DNA of 61,833 bases from Thermoflexales bacterium (GCA_025056895.1 JANWVJ010000003.1:1-61833), one strand, 5' to 3'. Positions 27,243-36,412 are shown, counted from the stretch's first letter. Notes: generated by a model from the letters alone, not told the origin. Numbers and translations are program-made.

Positions 27243-28094
27243 ATGAGCGCCACACCTCAAACTTTCGAGCCGATTGTCCGGCTGACGGCGCAGTGGCGCC
27301 GAGGCGGCGCGTGGCTAGGGCCGGCCTGGGCGGTGCTGTGCGGTGTGATTGCGTCGGGCGGATTCCGCTGGGAAGGCTACAGCCTCGCTCAAGTGGCTAT
27401 GGCCTTGATCTTGGCCGAAGGCATCTGGACAACTTTGTGGGCTTCCCTGGCCGGCGTCAAGTGGGATGAGCCGCTGGCACGCTGGGCCACATGGACAACC
27501 GGCCAACCGTTCGTTCAACTTCCGTATACCCAACCGGGATCGCCGGCTGCGCGCCTATCGGTTGTTCTAGGCCAGCTACGTGCTTGGCTGAAAGAAGATT
27601 TCATGCCCAGCTACGGGAGCGCCTTGGCCAGCGTGATCCTGGCGGCGTTAATCGCGCTGGCGCTGGCGATGATGCTCGGCGCGCCGGCTATTCTGCTGAC
27701 AATCCTGGCGTTGAGCCTGTCTCAGCTTGGACTGGTGCTCTGCCGTGGCAACGGCGCGCCTAATCCATTCTTGCGCGGCCTGGTTGAAATGACGTTACCC
27801 ACACTGCTCGGTTTTGTCATTTACAAGCCGCTCACCTTAGAAATCATCATTGCGGCGATCGGCTTTGGCATCACCTACGCCGGCGCCGTATCGGCGCGTT
27901 GGAACATCCCCTTGTGGAACGTCGGTCAAGCCGTTGTGTTGGGATTGTTGGTTGCAATGCGGCATTCGGTGGGCGTGTTTGCCCTGGCGCTTCTGTGGTT
28001 GCCGCAATTTTTGCTGCAAGCCCAGCCGATGGCGCGCAACGCCCAGTGGTGGTCTATGGCCACCATGCTGGTCGCTGCGCTGGCTATTGCGTAA
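27243..28094 (+). CDS. Polytopic membrane protein of unknown function
   Basis: A 283-residue protein with about seven hydrophobic segments, the last five closely spaced between residues 120 and 283. Its first 100 residues contain one or two helices and a soluble stretch rich in tryptophan (for example WDEPLARWATWTTGQP). No cysteine cluster, nucleotide loop or transporter signature was found. ATG 27243 is preferred to one 12 codons upstream because TACGCT, a weak -10, lies 8 nt before it. It follows the S41 pair by 57 bp and may be lineage-specific. Confidence 0.6.
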   Translation: MSATPQTFEPIVRLTAQWRRGGAWLGPAWAVLCGVIASGGFRWEGYSLAQVAMALILAEGIWTTLWASLAGVKWDEPLARWATWTTGQPFVQLPYTQPGSPAARLSVVLGQLRAWLKEDFMPSYGSALASVILAALIALALAMMLGAPAILLTILALSLSQLGLVLCRGNGAPNPFLRGLVEMTLPTLLGFVIYKPLTLEIIIAAIGFGITYAGAVSARWNIPLWNVGQAVVLGLLVAMRHSVGVFALALLWLPQFLLQAQPMARNAQWWSMATMLVAALAIA

Positions 28095-28267
28095 CGGCGG
28101 GAGAACTCTACAATCGGCAGACGCTTACAAGGGGCGTAGAATAAGCGCCGTTGCTCGGAGTATCCGATTTATTCGACGGCGAACCGGCTCACCGTACGCG
28201 CAGCTATAACCCAGCCGGCAGCGAGCCGGTGTAAGATTCAGGTCTAACCAAGAAGGAGAAGACAGAT

Positions 28268-28486
28268 ATGCCACATTTAGGCCCACTTGAGATCGTCATC
28301 ATCTTGCTGATCGTCGTGCTCCTATTCGGCGTTGGTCGCATTGGCCGCATCGGCGGCGAGTTGGGACGCGGCATCAAAGAATTTCGCAAGGCCATTCAAG
28401 AGGACTCGAACGACAAAGCAGACAAGCCGGCAGGTAAAGCCGAAGATAAAGCCCCCGCTAAAGACGAGTCGAGAACAGCCGCTTAA
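28268..28486 (+). CDS. tatA: Twin-arginine translocase subunit TatA/E
   Basis: A 72-residue protein: short N-terminal membrane helix (LEIVIILLIVVLLFGVGRIG), hinge, then the amphipathic helix with ELGRGIKEFRKAI, and a charged Lys/Asp/Ala tail. This is the pore-forming Tat component that moves folded proteins across the membrane. tatB and tatC are not adjacent. An AGGAG site lies 9 nt ahead of the ATG. The usual FG hinge is present in LLFGVGRI. Confidence 0.93.
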   Translation: MPHLGPLEIVIILLIVVLLFGVGRIGRIGGELGRGIKEFRKAIQEDSNDKADKPAGKAEDKAPAKDESRTAA

Positions 28487-28589
28487 AGCCTTTCTTAACA
28501 ACCGAGATCGCGTGCGAACTTGCAGCGCCTTACAGAGACAGGCGCAGACTGACTTCAAGCCTTGCCTGCACCTGTCTCAACCATAGCTC

Positions 28590-29672
28590 ATGGTAGGAAG
28601 GCCGGCACCCCAACCTTCTCCAGTCCTGAGCGCCCTTAAAAGCATCGCCGATGTATTGAGGGAGGTTGACGTTCGTCCGATCCGTGCGGCAGCCGAAACC
28701 CCTTTCCTAATTTGTTTCGTCAGCCGTGACATTGCCCTGGCACAGCATGTGACCTCTTTGTTGTATCGCGGCCCGCGCAGCAACGACAGACCATCGCAGC
28801 GCGTGATCGATATCGTCACCCCAGAGGAGGCATCCAACCGCTGGACGAGTGATGCATCCGTGCCACGCATCGCCGTCATCCTCACCCGCGAAGGGCGCGA
28901 CAACACGACCGAACTGAAGCTAACGCAGCAGCTTGCCCGTCTGAAGACGCCGACAGTGGTGTGCCTGATTGAGCCGCCTAACAGTCCGCCTCTCTTGCGG
29001 CAGCACTGGTTGCCGGCCTCAGCCGTCTCATTGAGCACGCTGGGCGATCCCGCAGACACGCTGGACGACAAGCGCGTGGTCGAGCAATTGAGCGCTGCTT
29101 TACGCGCCACAAAAGCAGTGGATGACCTGGCCTTGGCGCGCCACCTGCCGGCATTTCGTGAGCAGGTAGCGCACGGCTTGATCGAAGAGACTGCAATCGC
29201 CAACGCGATATACAGCGCCGGCGCCGGCGTTGCCGAGATCATCCCACTCGTCACCGTCCCACTGAATGCAGCCGACCTGGCCGTGCTGACCAAAAACCAA
29301 GCCATCCTGGCATACAAGATTGCTCTGGCCATGGGCATGACGGCAGACTTCAAACAAATCTTGCCTCAAATAGCGGCTGTGGTAGGCGGCGGATTTATCT
29401 TCCGTCAGGCAGCGCGCACGTTAGTCGGGTTGGTTCCGGGTTGGGGCATCCTCCCTAAAACGGCAATCGCATTCGCCGGCACGTTTGCAATCGGAGAAGC
29501 GATCTACCGTTGGTGTGCAACTGGAGAGCGACTAACCGACGATGCTTTGAGTCGCGCCTATCAGTCGGCTCTGGCGCGCGGACGCAAGCTGGCCCAAGCT
29601 CTGCTGAGCTTTCGCTCCGGCCGTAAGGCGGTGCAACGACGACGGCGAGCAGACGACAGATCGGTTAGATAA
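28590..29672 (+). CDS. Protein with DUF697-like C-terminal domain
   Basis: A 360-residue protein. The N-terminal half (about 1-170) has alternating strands resembling a GTPase-like fold (FLICFVSRDIAL, RIAVILTREG, TPTVVCLIEPP), but no Walker A glycine-lysine loop or NKxD motif is seen. The C-terminal half has hydrophobic helices (AGVAEIIPLVTVPLNAADLAVLTKNQAILAYKIALAMG and a second glycine-rich pair near 265-310). These resemble the DUF697 region found in membrane-linked YcjF-type proteins. The tail is arginine-rich. Membrane association is likely; function unknown. Confidence 0.6.
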   Translation: MVGRPAPQPSPVLSALKSIADVLREVDVRPIRAAAETPFLICFVSRDIALAQHVTSLLYRGPRSNDRPSQRVIDIVTPEEASNRWTSDASVPRIAVILTREGRDNTTELKLTQQLARLKTPTVVCLIEPPNSPPLLRQHWLPASAVSLSTLGDPADTLDDKRVVEQLSAALRATKAVDDLALARHLPAFREQVAHGLIEETAIANAIYSAGAGVAEIIPLVTVPLNAADLAVLTKNQAILAYKIALAMGMTADFKQILPQIAAVVGGGFIFRQAARTLVGLVPGWGILPKTAIAFAGTFAIGEAIYRWCATGERLTDDALSRAYQSALARGRKLAQALLSFRSGRKAVQRRRRADDRSVR

Positions 29673-29735
29673 ACACGCACGCCGGTCGGCTCAAGGCGTG
29701 CGCCGATAAAGATACTCAGGTGGAGGTATTGAATC

Positions 29736-30386
29736 ATGTTACAGCCAGGCGACCCAATTCCAGAGTTCGCGTTAGCTTCTTCGCAGGGAGGTGAGGTACG
29801 TTCCTCAGATCTGCGAGGGAAACGCTATGTGCTCTACTTCTATCCAAAGGATGACACACCCGGCTGCACCACCGAAGCATGTAGCTTCCGAGATGCGTTG
29901 TCTGCGTTCAACGACATCGGCGCGCCGGTGTTTGGCGTTAGTCCCGACGACATAGCCGCGCACCAGAAATTTGTCGCCAAATACGCTCTCAATTTTCCGC
30001 TGCTGGCCGACCCAGAGCACAAACTGATCGAGGCCATTGGGGCCTGGGTTGAGAAAAGCATGTACGGCAAAAAGTATATGGGCGTGCAGCGCAGCACATT
30101 TGTAGTCGATCCAGACGGACGAATTGAGAAGGTATGGCCCAAGGTTAGTCCTGAGGGTCATGCAGAAGAGGTGTTGGCATATCTGCGCTCAGCCGGCAGC
30201 GCCGAGACACCGAGTGTGCAAAACACTGCTTCGCGTGTGAAGAAACCCAGCAAGAAGCAACCTCACACCACGCGCGCTAAGAGGAAGGCAGAGGCGCCTA
30301 CAAAGAAGGCAAGCGCAAAGAAGCCCGCTACGCGGCAGACTGCCGACTCGACAAAAAAACCCAGCGCCAAGCGGGCTAAACGCTAG
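29736..30386 (+). CDS. bcp: Bcp/PrxQ peroxiredoxin with histone-H1-like C-terminal tail
   Basis: A 216-residue protein. Residues 1-150 are a complete PrxQ peroxiredoxin: YPKDDTPGCTTEACSFRD carries peroxidatic Cys44 and resolving Cys49, five residues apart, and later segments (GVSPDDIAAHQKF, NFPLLADPEHK, RSTFVVDPDGRIEKVW) are all present. Residues about 165-216 form a tail made almost wholly of Lys, Ala, Pro, Thr, Ser and Arg with KKP/AKK repeats, like histone H1. The enzyme reduces hydroperoxides; the tail would bind nucleic acid or other polyanions (inference). A strong GGTGGAGGT site precedes the ATG. The frame is continuous, so the tail is part of the protein. Confidence 0.93.
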   Translation: MLQPGDPIPEFALASSQGGEVRSSDLRGKRYVLYFYPKDDTPGCTTEACSFRDALSAFNDIGAPVFGVSPDDIAAHQKFVAKYALNFPLLADPEHKLIEAIGAWVEKSMYGKKYMGVQRSTFVVDPDGRIEKVWPKVSPEGHAEEVLAYLRSAGSAETPSVQNTASRVKKPSKKQPHTTRAKRKAEAPTKKASAKKPATRQTADSTKKPSAKRAKR

Positions 30387-30416
30387 GTTGCTACCCTGCC
30401 CATCTGCCAAACCGCC

Positions 30417-31442
30417 ATGACAGACTCCATCGGCTCTGTGGATCACGATGCAGCCGTGTTGATCATCGGCGCCGGCATTGTCGGCGCCCTGATTGCGTCT
30501 CATCTTGCCGAAAGAGGACTGGACGTAGCAGTGATCGACGCCCAGGAGATCGGCGGCAGCGCGACACGTCGTTCAATCGGGCTGGCTACTCCCGACCCAC
30601 GCCGCGCGCATCGGCAGCAAACGGCGCGCGGCGTTGAGCAGCTCACTACAATTGCGCGCCGGCACAGAATCGAGCCGCGAGTGATGCGCGTGTTACATGT
30701 GGCCGGCCGGCCAGACGACGCAGAAGCGCTGCGCCGTATGGTTGCCGACCTGCACGCAGATGGGATTGAGGCGCAATGGATAGTTGACCCATCTCTTGTG
30801 CCGCGCGCCTACAGTGGAGGGCTGCACGTGGGCAACAGCGTTCTGATCGACCCGCTGTTGCTTGTTACGCGCCTGCTCGAGCATGACAAGATAGCTGTCA
30901 AGCAGAACGTGGAGGTGTACCGCTTGGAACGCAGGCGCAGCCACATTTTAGCCCTCGCACTGGGATATACGGTTCGAGCCGGCGCGGTGGTATTGGCAGG
31001 TGGCGTGTACGCGGGTCTGTTGTCACCGTATCTGGCCGACTCGATTCACGTCGCGCGCGGCACAGTGTGGCGATCTCATCCACAACCACCCATTCCGCCG
31101 TATGACACAACAGCAATCTTGGTAGAGGGCGGGCATGTGAGCGTTGCACAAACTGCCGAGGGGCGTCTGCGGCTCGGCGCATGGGGGTGGAGTGAAGACC
31201 AAAGCAACGAGCCAGCTCTGCGCGCGCGCAGCTACCTGGAGCAACACCTGCCGGGCATGCTGTCTCAAACCGAAAGCTGGGTATCGGCAACGGCTGTCTC
31301 CACCCGTGATGGCGCACCATTGGTCGGGACACTATCCAGCCAGGTGCACTATGCTCTGAGCGCGGGCGCTTTTGGCCTGGCATGGGCGCCGATTATTGCC
31401 GAGCAGATCGCCGACTCAATCCTGCCGCGTCGCCACACCTGA
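30417..31442 (+). CDS. FAD-dependent oxidoreductase (DAO family)
   Basis: A 341-residue amine/D-amino-acid oxidase family protein. The FAD-binding Rossmann motif is VLIIGAGIVGALIASHLAERGLDVAVID (about residues 15-42). A second dinucleotide contact GAVVLAGGVYAGLLSPYL and the C-terminal ending SAGAFGLAWAPIIAEQIAD are typical. Substrate is unknown; glycine oxidase, sarcosine oxidase and D-amino-acid dehydrogenase are all possible. It lies 30 bp after the peroxiredoxin gene; an oxidase making H2O2 beside a peroxiredoxin is suggestive but unproven. Confidence 0.85.
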   Translation: MTDSIGSVDHDAAVLIIGAGIVGALIASHLAERGLDVAVIDAQEIGGSATRRSIGLATPDPRRAHRQQTARGVEQLTTIARRHRIEPRVMRVLHVAGRPDDAEALRRMVADLHADGIEAQWIVDPSLVPRAYSGGLHVGNSVLIDPLLLVTRLLEHDKIAVKQNVEVYRLERRRSHILALALGYTVRAGAVVLAGGVYAGLLSPYLADSIHVARGTVWRSHPQPPIPPYDTTAILVEGGHVSVAQTAEGRLRLGAWGWSEDQSNEPALRARSYLEQHLPGMLSQTESWVSATAVSTRDGAPLVGTLSSQVHYALSAGAFGLAWAPIIAEQIADSILPRRHT

Positions 31443-31465
31443 ACACCTGCTAGGAAGAAAACGTC

Positions 31466-31891
31466 GTGCCACCCGCACCTCGCTTGTTGATGATTGTGTT
31501 GATGTGGTTTTGCATGGAGAATGCCGTGCGCGCGGCGCTGGCTGTGCAACAAGTCGTGGAATGGGCAGAATTGCCAACAGCGCTGCCGCCTGACTATGTG
31601 GCGGCAAGCGGAATTGTTTGGAGTATCCTCTTCGCAGTAAATGCGTTGGTGGCCTGGTTGCGGCCACAGCGTGTGGTGTCGATTAGCCTGATCATCATGA
31701 CACTGTACCAAGCTCATTTATGGCTTAATCGTTTAGCGTTTGGACGTTCGAGTGAGACGGCAGAAACGCTCGGCTTTCGTGCGATACTTACAATCGCATC
31801 GTTCATCGGGCTGACGATCGGCCTGCTTGCCGCAAAACGGCGTGCGTATCGTCCTGAGCACCAGGGCGGGTCGCCGAACACAGCACACTAA
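31466..31891 (+). CDS. Small four-helix membrane protein
   Basis: A 141-residue protein with about four hydrophobic segments (roughly 7-25, 48-64, 72-88, 103-122). It starts at GTG 31466, where AGGAAG lies 8 nt upstream, and follows the FAD oxidoreductase by 23 bp. Charged residues between helices and the basic end (AAKRRAYRPEHQ) suggest a cytoplasmic C-terminus. No family recognised. Confidence 0.6.
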   Translation: MPPAPRLLMIVLMWFCMENAVRAALAVQQVVEWAELPTALPPDYVAASGIVWSILFAVNALVAWLRPQRVVSISLIIMTLYQAHLWLNRLAFGRSSETAETLGFRAILTIASFIGLTIGLLAAKRRAYRPEHQGGSPNTAH

Positions 31892-31952
31892 GCAGCGACT
31901 ACGCTGCGATCAATCTGTAATTCATCATACCCAGTCGAGAGATAGACGATTC

Positions 31953-33515
31953 ATGACAACCAACCAACCGATTGACCCGCGAATAGAACGTCTGCGCGCG
32001 TTGCGCACAGAAACCCAACTCGGCGGCGGCGCAGAGAAAATTGCCGCACATCATGCGAAAGGCAAGCTCACTGCGCGCGAGCGTATCGAATTGTTGTTGG
32101 ACAAAGGATCATTTCGTGAGATCGACGCTTTTGTGACCAGCCGACCGGCTGCTGTTGGCCGGTCTAGCCAGCCCACATTCACCGACGGGGTGATTACGGG
32201 TTGGGGCACGATCGATGGCCGGCTGGTATATGTGTACTCACAAGACTTCACCGTGATGGGTGGCAGTCTGGGCCAAGCACATGCCGCCAAGATCGTCAAA
32301 GTTCAGGATATGGCAATTAAGAACGGAGCGCCGATCATCGGCATCAACGACTCCGGCGGCGCGCGCATCCAAGAGGGGATGTTATCTTTGGTGGGCTATG
32401 CCGACATCTTCCTGCGCAACACAATGGCCAGCGGTGTCGTGCCACAGCTCAGCGCAATCATGGGGCCGTGCGCCGGCGGCGCAGTTTACTCTCCCGCGCT
32501 CACCGATTTCATCTTCATGGTGAAGAATACCAGCAACATGTTCGTCACCGGGCCGGACGTTGTGCGGGCCGTCACGCATGAAGAAGTCTCATTCGAAGAG
32601 CTAGGTGGCGCAATGGTGCACAACACAGAAAGCGGGGTCGCGCATATAGCCGCCGACAGCGAAGGCGACTGTTTGTTTCTCATGCGACTGTTGCTCAGTT
32701 ATCTGCCGTCTAACAACATGGAAGAGCCGCCCTTCATAGCGAGCAAAGACGATCCGTTGCGCACCGACGCCGTGCTGGACAGCATCGTGCCGGACAACCC
32801 GAACAAACCCTACGACATGAAAGCGGTGATTCGCAGTGTCGTGGATAACGGGCAGTTCTTTGAGATTCAAGAGCACTACGCCACGAATATCATCGTTGGC
32901 TTTGCACACCTGGGCGGCCACAGTGTCGGGATTGTGGCCAACCAACCGCAAGTGCTGGCCGGCGTGCTGGACATTAAAGCCAGCGAAAAGGCCGCTCGCT
33001 TTGTCCGCTTTTGTGATTGCTTTAACATACCGATCATTACCTTCGAGGACGTGCCCGGTTTTATGCCCGGTATCAGTCAAGAGCATGGCGGGATTATCCG
33101 GGCCGGCGCAAGGCTGCTCTATGCTTATTGTGAGGCGACTGTACCGAAGATCAACATCATCACGCGCAAAGCCTATGGCGGGGCATACTGTGTGATGAGT
33201 CCACGCGCCACACGCGGAGACCTGGTGTTCGCCTGGCCATCGGCTGAACTGGCTGTCATGGGGCCGGATGGCGCAGTCAACATTATCTACAAGCGGGAGA
33301 TTGCGGCTGCCGAAGATCCGGCTGTCCGCAAGGCCGAACTCGTCCAACAATACAAAGACGAGTTTGCCAACCCATACGTCGCCGCTGCTTACGGCCACAT
33401 CGATGACATCATCGAACCAAGCGAAACTCGTCCTCGGTTGATCAACGCACTGGAGATGCTGCGCAACAAGCGTGATTCGAATCCACCCAAGAAGCACGGC
33501 AACATTCCTTTGTAG
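31953..33515 (+). CDS. Acyl-CoA (propionyl-CoA) carboxylase beta chain
   Basis: A 520-residue carboxyltransferase with two crotonase-type halves. Motifs include GKLTARERIELLLDKGSF, VYVYSQDFTVMGGSLG, INDSGGARIQEG, IMGPCAGGAVYSPALTDFIFM, and in the second half FEDVPGFMPGISQEHGGIIRAGA and RKAYGGAYCVM. It moves CO2 from carboxybiotin to the acyl-CoA. Propionyl-CoA is favoured by the MutA gene in the same window, but methylmalonyl-CoA decarboxylase or acetyl-CoA use is possible. ATG 31953 is chosen because the family alignment begins here; the longer upstream frame overlaps the previous gene. The biotin-carrying alpha chain is not nearby. Confidence 0.92.
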   Translation: MTTNQPIDPRIERLRALRTETQLGGGAEKIAAHHAKGKLTARERIELLLDKGSFREIDAFVTSRPAAVGRSSQPTFTDGVITGWGTIDGRLVYVYSQDFTVMGGSLGQAHAAKIVKVQDMAIKNGAPIIGINDSGGARIQEGMLSLVGYADIFLRNTMASGVVPQLSAIMGPCAGGAVYSPALTDFIFMVKNTSNMFVTGPDVVRAVTHEEVSFEELGGAMVHNTESGVAHIAADSEGDCLFLMRLLLSYLPSNNMEEPPFIASKDDPLRTDAVLDSIVPDNPNKPYDMKAVIRSVVDNGQFFEIQEHYATNIIVGFAHLGGHSVGIVANQPQVLAGVLDIKASEKAARFVRFCDCFNIPIITFEDVPGFMPGISQEHGGIIRAGARLLYAYCEATVPKINIITRKAYGGAYCVMSPRATRGDLVFAWPSAELAVMGPDGAVNIIYKREIAAAEDPAVRKAELVQQYKDEFANPYVAAAYGHIDDIIEPSETRPRLINALEMLRNKRDSNPPKKHGNIPL

Positions 33516-33580
33516 GGCGTAGCCGGCGCATGTCACGCCAGCGAACACAGGCATTGACAGGCTGGACAGAGAGCATCGCC

Positions 33581-34621
33581 ATGAGCGAGGAAACCGTTCG
33601 CAAACTGCGTGAGATCATGGTCGCTGAATTCAGCGAAGCCGATCTGCGGACGCTGTGCGCAGAATTGGGGCTGAGTTTTGACGAACTCGGCGGGCTGGGT
33701 GTGTTTGGCAAGACGCGCGCTTTGATTGAAACAGCGCGGGAACGCAGCATGCTGCCCAGCCTAGAGGCGCGCGCGCGCGCGCTGCGTCCCGCTGCATTTC
33801 AGGGAGTGCCTTCGCTTGCCGACACCGCAGGCTCAAACCGCGAACAGCGCCCTGCTGGGGCGACCAGCAGCACATCAACCGATATCGCCCGACAGTCACC
33901 AGCCACCTCTGCGCCGCTCGCAGGGGAGCACGCACGCTCTGCCGACAAGACGCGGGTTCCCCTCTCCATTCGTGGAATTGCCGTGATCGTGGGTGTGTTG
34001 GCGCTGCTCATGGCCGCACTCACCTTTCTTATTCAACCGAGAGCGGTTGGCCCTGTCTCGGAGAGGGAAGGGACGGCGCCGGCCTTATCCACCGCGACAA
34101 TCGCCTCTTCGCTTGCTGTCGAACAAACAGCGCCGGCCACAGTGCAATCAGTTTCTACCGAGAGTGCGCTTGCTCCGCCGCAGCCGGCTGTACAACCGAC
34201 GCCGCCGCTCAGCGCAACCCATGCGGCGGCGCAGACCGTGGTGGCCCTCAATCGCCAGTTGCTGGAGTTTTACCAACGCCGCGTGACAGCCGAAGACCTG
34301 CGGGAATACTGGCGGCCGCCGGCTTACCAGGTCGTGCTTGATTTTGCGAACCGTATCCTGCTGCGCCGATTGGGCGTTAATCTAGCAGCCGGCGACCCCA
34401 TTGAGGTTGATCTGCAATATGTGCGCCCCCCGGAGCTGGCCGCGCTTAACAGCGGCACAGCGACCGTGGTATCACGCGAGTACTGGCGCTACACCAACCC
34501 ACGCACCGGCCGTTCATTGTGTGAGACGCGCGATTACTCGTACATCCTGAGCGAGGACGCCGGCAAGTATGCCGTGCGCGAGTTCAGCGGTGAATTGGTG
34601 TCTAGCGCCTGTCGGCCGTGA
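33581..34621 (+). CDS. Membrane-anchored protein with N-terminal effector-associated-like domain
   Basis: A 346-residue protein in three parts. Residues about 1-65 are a helical bundle (LREIMVAEFSEADLRTLCAELGLSFDELGG, FGKTRALIETARERSMLPSLEARARALRP) that strongly resembles the small effector-associated, death-like domains of bacterial conflict and signalling proteins. A Ser/Ala-rich linker follows, then one membrane helix (IAVIVGVLALLMAALTFLI, about 127-145). After a proline/threonine-rich linker comes an outer domain (about 220-346) with EYWRYTNPRTGRSLCETRDYSY. No enzymatic motif seen. ATG 33581 fits the domain edge; no ribosome site decides between it and ATG 33530. Confidence 0.65.
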   Translation: MSEETVRKLREIMVAEFSEADLRTLCAELGLSFDELGGLGVFGKTRALIETARERSMLPSLEARARALRPAAFQGVPSLADTAGSNREQRPAGATSSTSTDIARQSPATSAPLAGEHARSADKTRVPLSIRGIAVIVGVLALLMAALTFLIQPRAVGPVSEREGTAPALSTATIASSLAVEQTAPATVQSVSTESALAPPQPAVQPTPPLSATHAAAQTVVALNRQLLEFYQRRVTAEDLREYWRPPAYQVVLDFANRILLRRLGVNLAAGDPIEVDLQYVRPPELAALNSGTATVVSREYWRYTNPRTGRSLCETRDYSYILSEDAGKYAVREFSGELVSSACRP

Positions 34622-34640
34622 TGGGTAATGCGTGTTCAGT

Positions 34641-35300
34641 CTATCGGCGCGCTTCGGCTACCCAGGTCAGGCACTGTTTCACGCTGTCGCGAATGGCATC
34701 GTAGTTTTTGGCAGCCAGCCAGTCTTTGCGGATCAGACCGCTGCCTAGGCCAACTGCCACAGCCCCAGCCTTGATCCACGCGCCGATGCTCTCCGCTGTC
34801 GCTTCAACACCGCCAGTCGGCATGAGACGCGACCAAGGCATTGGTCCAAGTACAGCTTTGATGAAGCTCGGCCCACCAATGGACTCGCCGGGGAAAACTT
34901 TGACAATTTCTGCGCCCATTTCTTCAGCAGCCGAGATTTCGCTGACCGTGCCACAGCCAGGCAAGTAAGCGACCTTGCGCCGATTGCACAGGCGGGCAAT
35001 CTCAGGGTTAAAGGCCGGCCCAACCACAAAGTTTGCGCCATGCGCAATGAACAACGCGGCTGTGGGGGCATCGAGCACTGAACCGACCCCCAAGATCAGC
35101 TTCGGATTGGTGTTGACCAATTCGGTGAACACACTGAGGGCTTTCTCGCCGCGATTGGTGAACTCCAACACTGCTGCGCCGCCTTCAACACATGCAGCAG
35201 CGACTGCTTTGGCTTCAGCGATGTCGCCGCTATAGAACAACGGCACGAGGCCGGCGCTGAGGATGGCGTTATATACCGTGAGGCGATCAAATCTGGCCAT
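34641..35300 (-). CDS. eda: KDPG/KHG aldolase
   Basis: A 219-residue class I aldolase cleaving 2-keto-3-deoxy-6-phosphogluconate to pyruvate and glyceraldehyde 3-phosphate. The Schiff-base lysine is in EIVKVFPGES, the acid/base glutamate in AAVLEFTNRGE, and the phosphate-binding end in LMPTGGVEATAES and GLGSGLI. AAGGAG lies 6 nt before ATG 35300. It follows the KDG kinase gene by 80 bp, so the two act in sequence. Confidence 0.93.
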   Translation of the reverse strand: MARFDRLTVYNAILSAGLVPLFYSGDIAEAKAVAAACVEGGAAVLEFTNRGEKALSVFTELVNTNPKLILGVGSVLDAPTAALFIAHGANFVVGPAFNPEIARLCNRRKVAYLPGCGTVSEISAAEEMGAEIVKVFPGESIGGPSFIKAVLGPMPWSRLMPTGGVEATAESIGAWIKAGAVAVGLGSGLIRKDWLAAKNYDAIRDSVKQCLTWVAEARR

Positions 35301-35380
35301 GGTGCACTCCTTGGGAATAGAAGGTGAAGGGGGATGCATTCATCCTTCACCCCCCACATCGTTGGTCAATCGCTTACCGA

Positions 35381-36412
35381 TCACCGGCTGACACGGCCGG
35401 AGGCATCACCTTTCATCAGCTTCTCCACTTCGGCGACGGTGACCATGTTGAAATCGCCCATGATGCTGTGCTTCAGACACGAAGCCGCCACGGCAAAGTT
35501 GAGAGCTTGTTGTTTGTCTGGGTAGGTGTGCAGGCCGTACAATAAGCCGCCCACGAAGCTATCGCCGCCGCCGACGCGATCAACGATGTGCTCAATATCA
35601 TAAGTCGGTGCCGTGTACACGGCACCGTTGTCCCAGAACATCCCACTCCAGGTGTTGTGGCTGGCCGAGATCGAGCCGCGCAGGGTGATGGCAATCTGTT
35701 TCAGATTGGGGAAGCGCGTGTTGAGTTGCTCACACACATAGATGTACGCATCGGCGCTGACCTTGCCGGCTTTCACGTCCGCATCTGGAGCCTTGATGCC
35801 GAACACCATTTCGGCGTCTTCCTCGTTGCCAACGGCCAGATCGCACAGCGCCACCAACTCTGGCATGACTTCGCTGGCTTTCTTGCCCCACTTCCACAGA
35901 TTGGCGCGGTAATTTAAATCCGCAGACACCGTCAGACCCATCTCTCTGGCCGCCTGAACAGCCTCGAGACAGCACTGGGCAGCACTTTCAGAGATGGCAG
36001 GGGTGATACCGGTCCAGTGGAACCAGCCGGCGTCGGCAAACACATGCTTCCAGTCGATTGTGCCAGGTTTCATGGTGGCAATGGCCGAATTGGCGCGGTC
36101 GTAGATGACTTTGCTGCCGCGCTGCGCTGCGCCAAACTCCAGATAGTAGATGCCGATGCGGTCACCGCCGCGCACAATGTGCTGGGTGCCCACGCCCAGG
36201 GCGCGTAGTGAGTTCACGCACAGATCGGCGATATCGTTTTTCGGCAAGCGCGTCACAAACTGCACCGGCAAGCCGAACTGGGCCAGCGACACGGCCACAT
36301 TTGCTTCTGCACCGCCAAACGTCACATCAAAGCTACGCGTATGCACGATGCGGTAAAAGGGAGGCGGCGACAGCCGCAGCATGATTTCGCCAAAAGTCAC
36401 AAAAGTTTTCAT
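35381..36412 (-). CDS. kdgK: 2-keto-3-deoxygluconate kinase (PfkB family)
   Basis: A 343-residue ribokinase-family sugar kinase. It begins TFGEIMLRLSPPPFYRI, has FGGAEANVAVSLAQFG in the sugar-binding part, and the catalytic aspartate in DRVGGGDSFVGGLLYG. The pattern with RANSAIATMKPG and LDLN-like SADLNYRANLW matches KDG kinases, and the next gene encodes the aldolase that uses KDG-6-phosphate. AGGAG lies 8 nt before ATG 36412. Substrate assignment rests partly on this context. Confidence 0.9.
   Translation of the reverse strand: MKTFVTFGEIMLRLSPPPFYRIVHTRSFDVTFGGAEANVAVSLAQFGLPVQFVTRLPKNDIADLCVNSLRALGVGTQHIVRGGDRIGIYYLEFGAAQRGSKVIYDRANSAIATMKPGTIDWKHVFADAGWFHWTGITPAISESAAQCCLEAVQAAREMGLTVSADLNYRANLWKWGKKASEVMPELVALCDLAVGNEEDAEMVFGIKAPDADVKAGKVSADAYIYVCEQLNTRFPNLKQIAITLRGSISASHNTWSGMFWDNGAVYTAPTYDIEHIVDRVGGGDSFVGGLLYGLHTYPDKQQALNFAVAASCLKHSIMGDFNMVTVAEVEKLMKGDASGRVSR

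Noticed and set aside
35321-35360. Inverted repeat between eda and kdgK (GGTGAAGG and CCTTCACC)
   Set aside because: The arms are short with bulged Cs and no T-run; it lies between genes that seem co-transcribed, so it is not a clear terminator.
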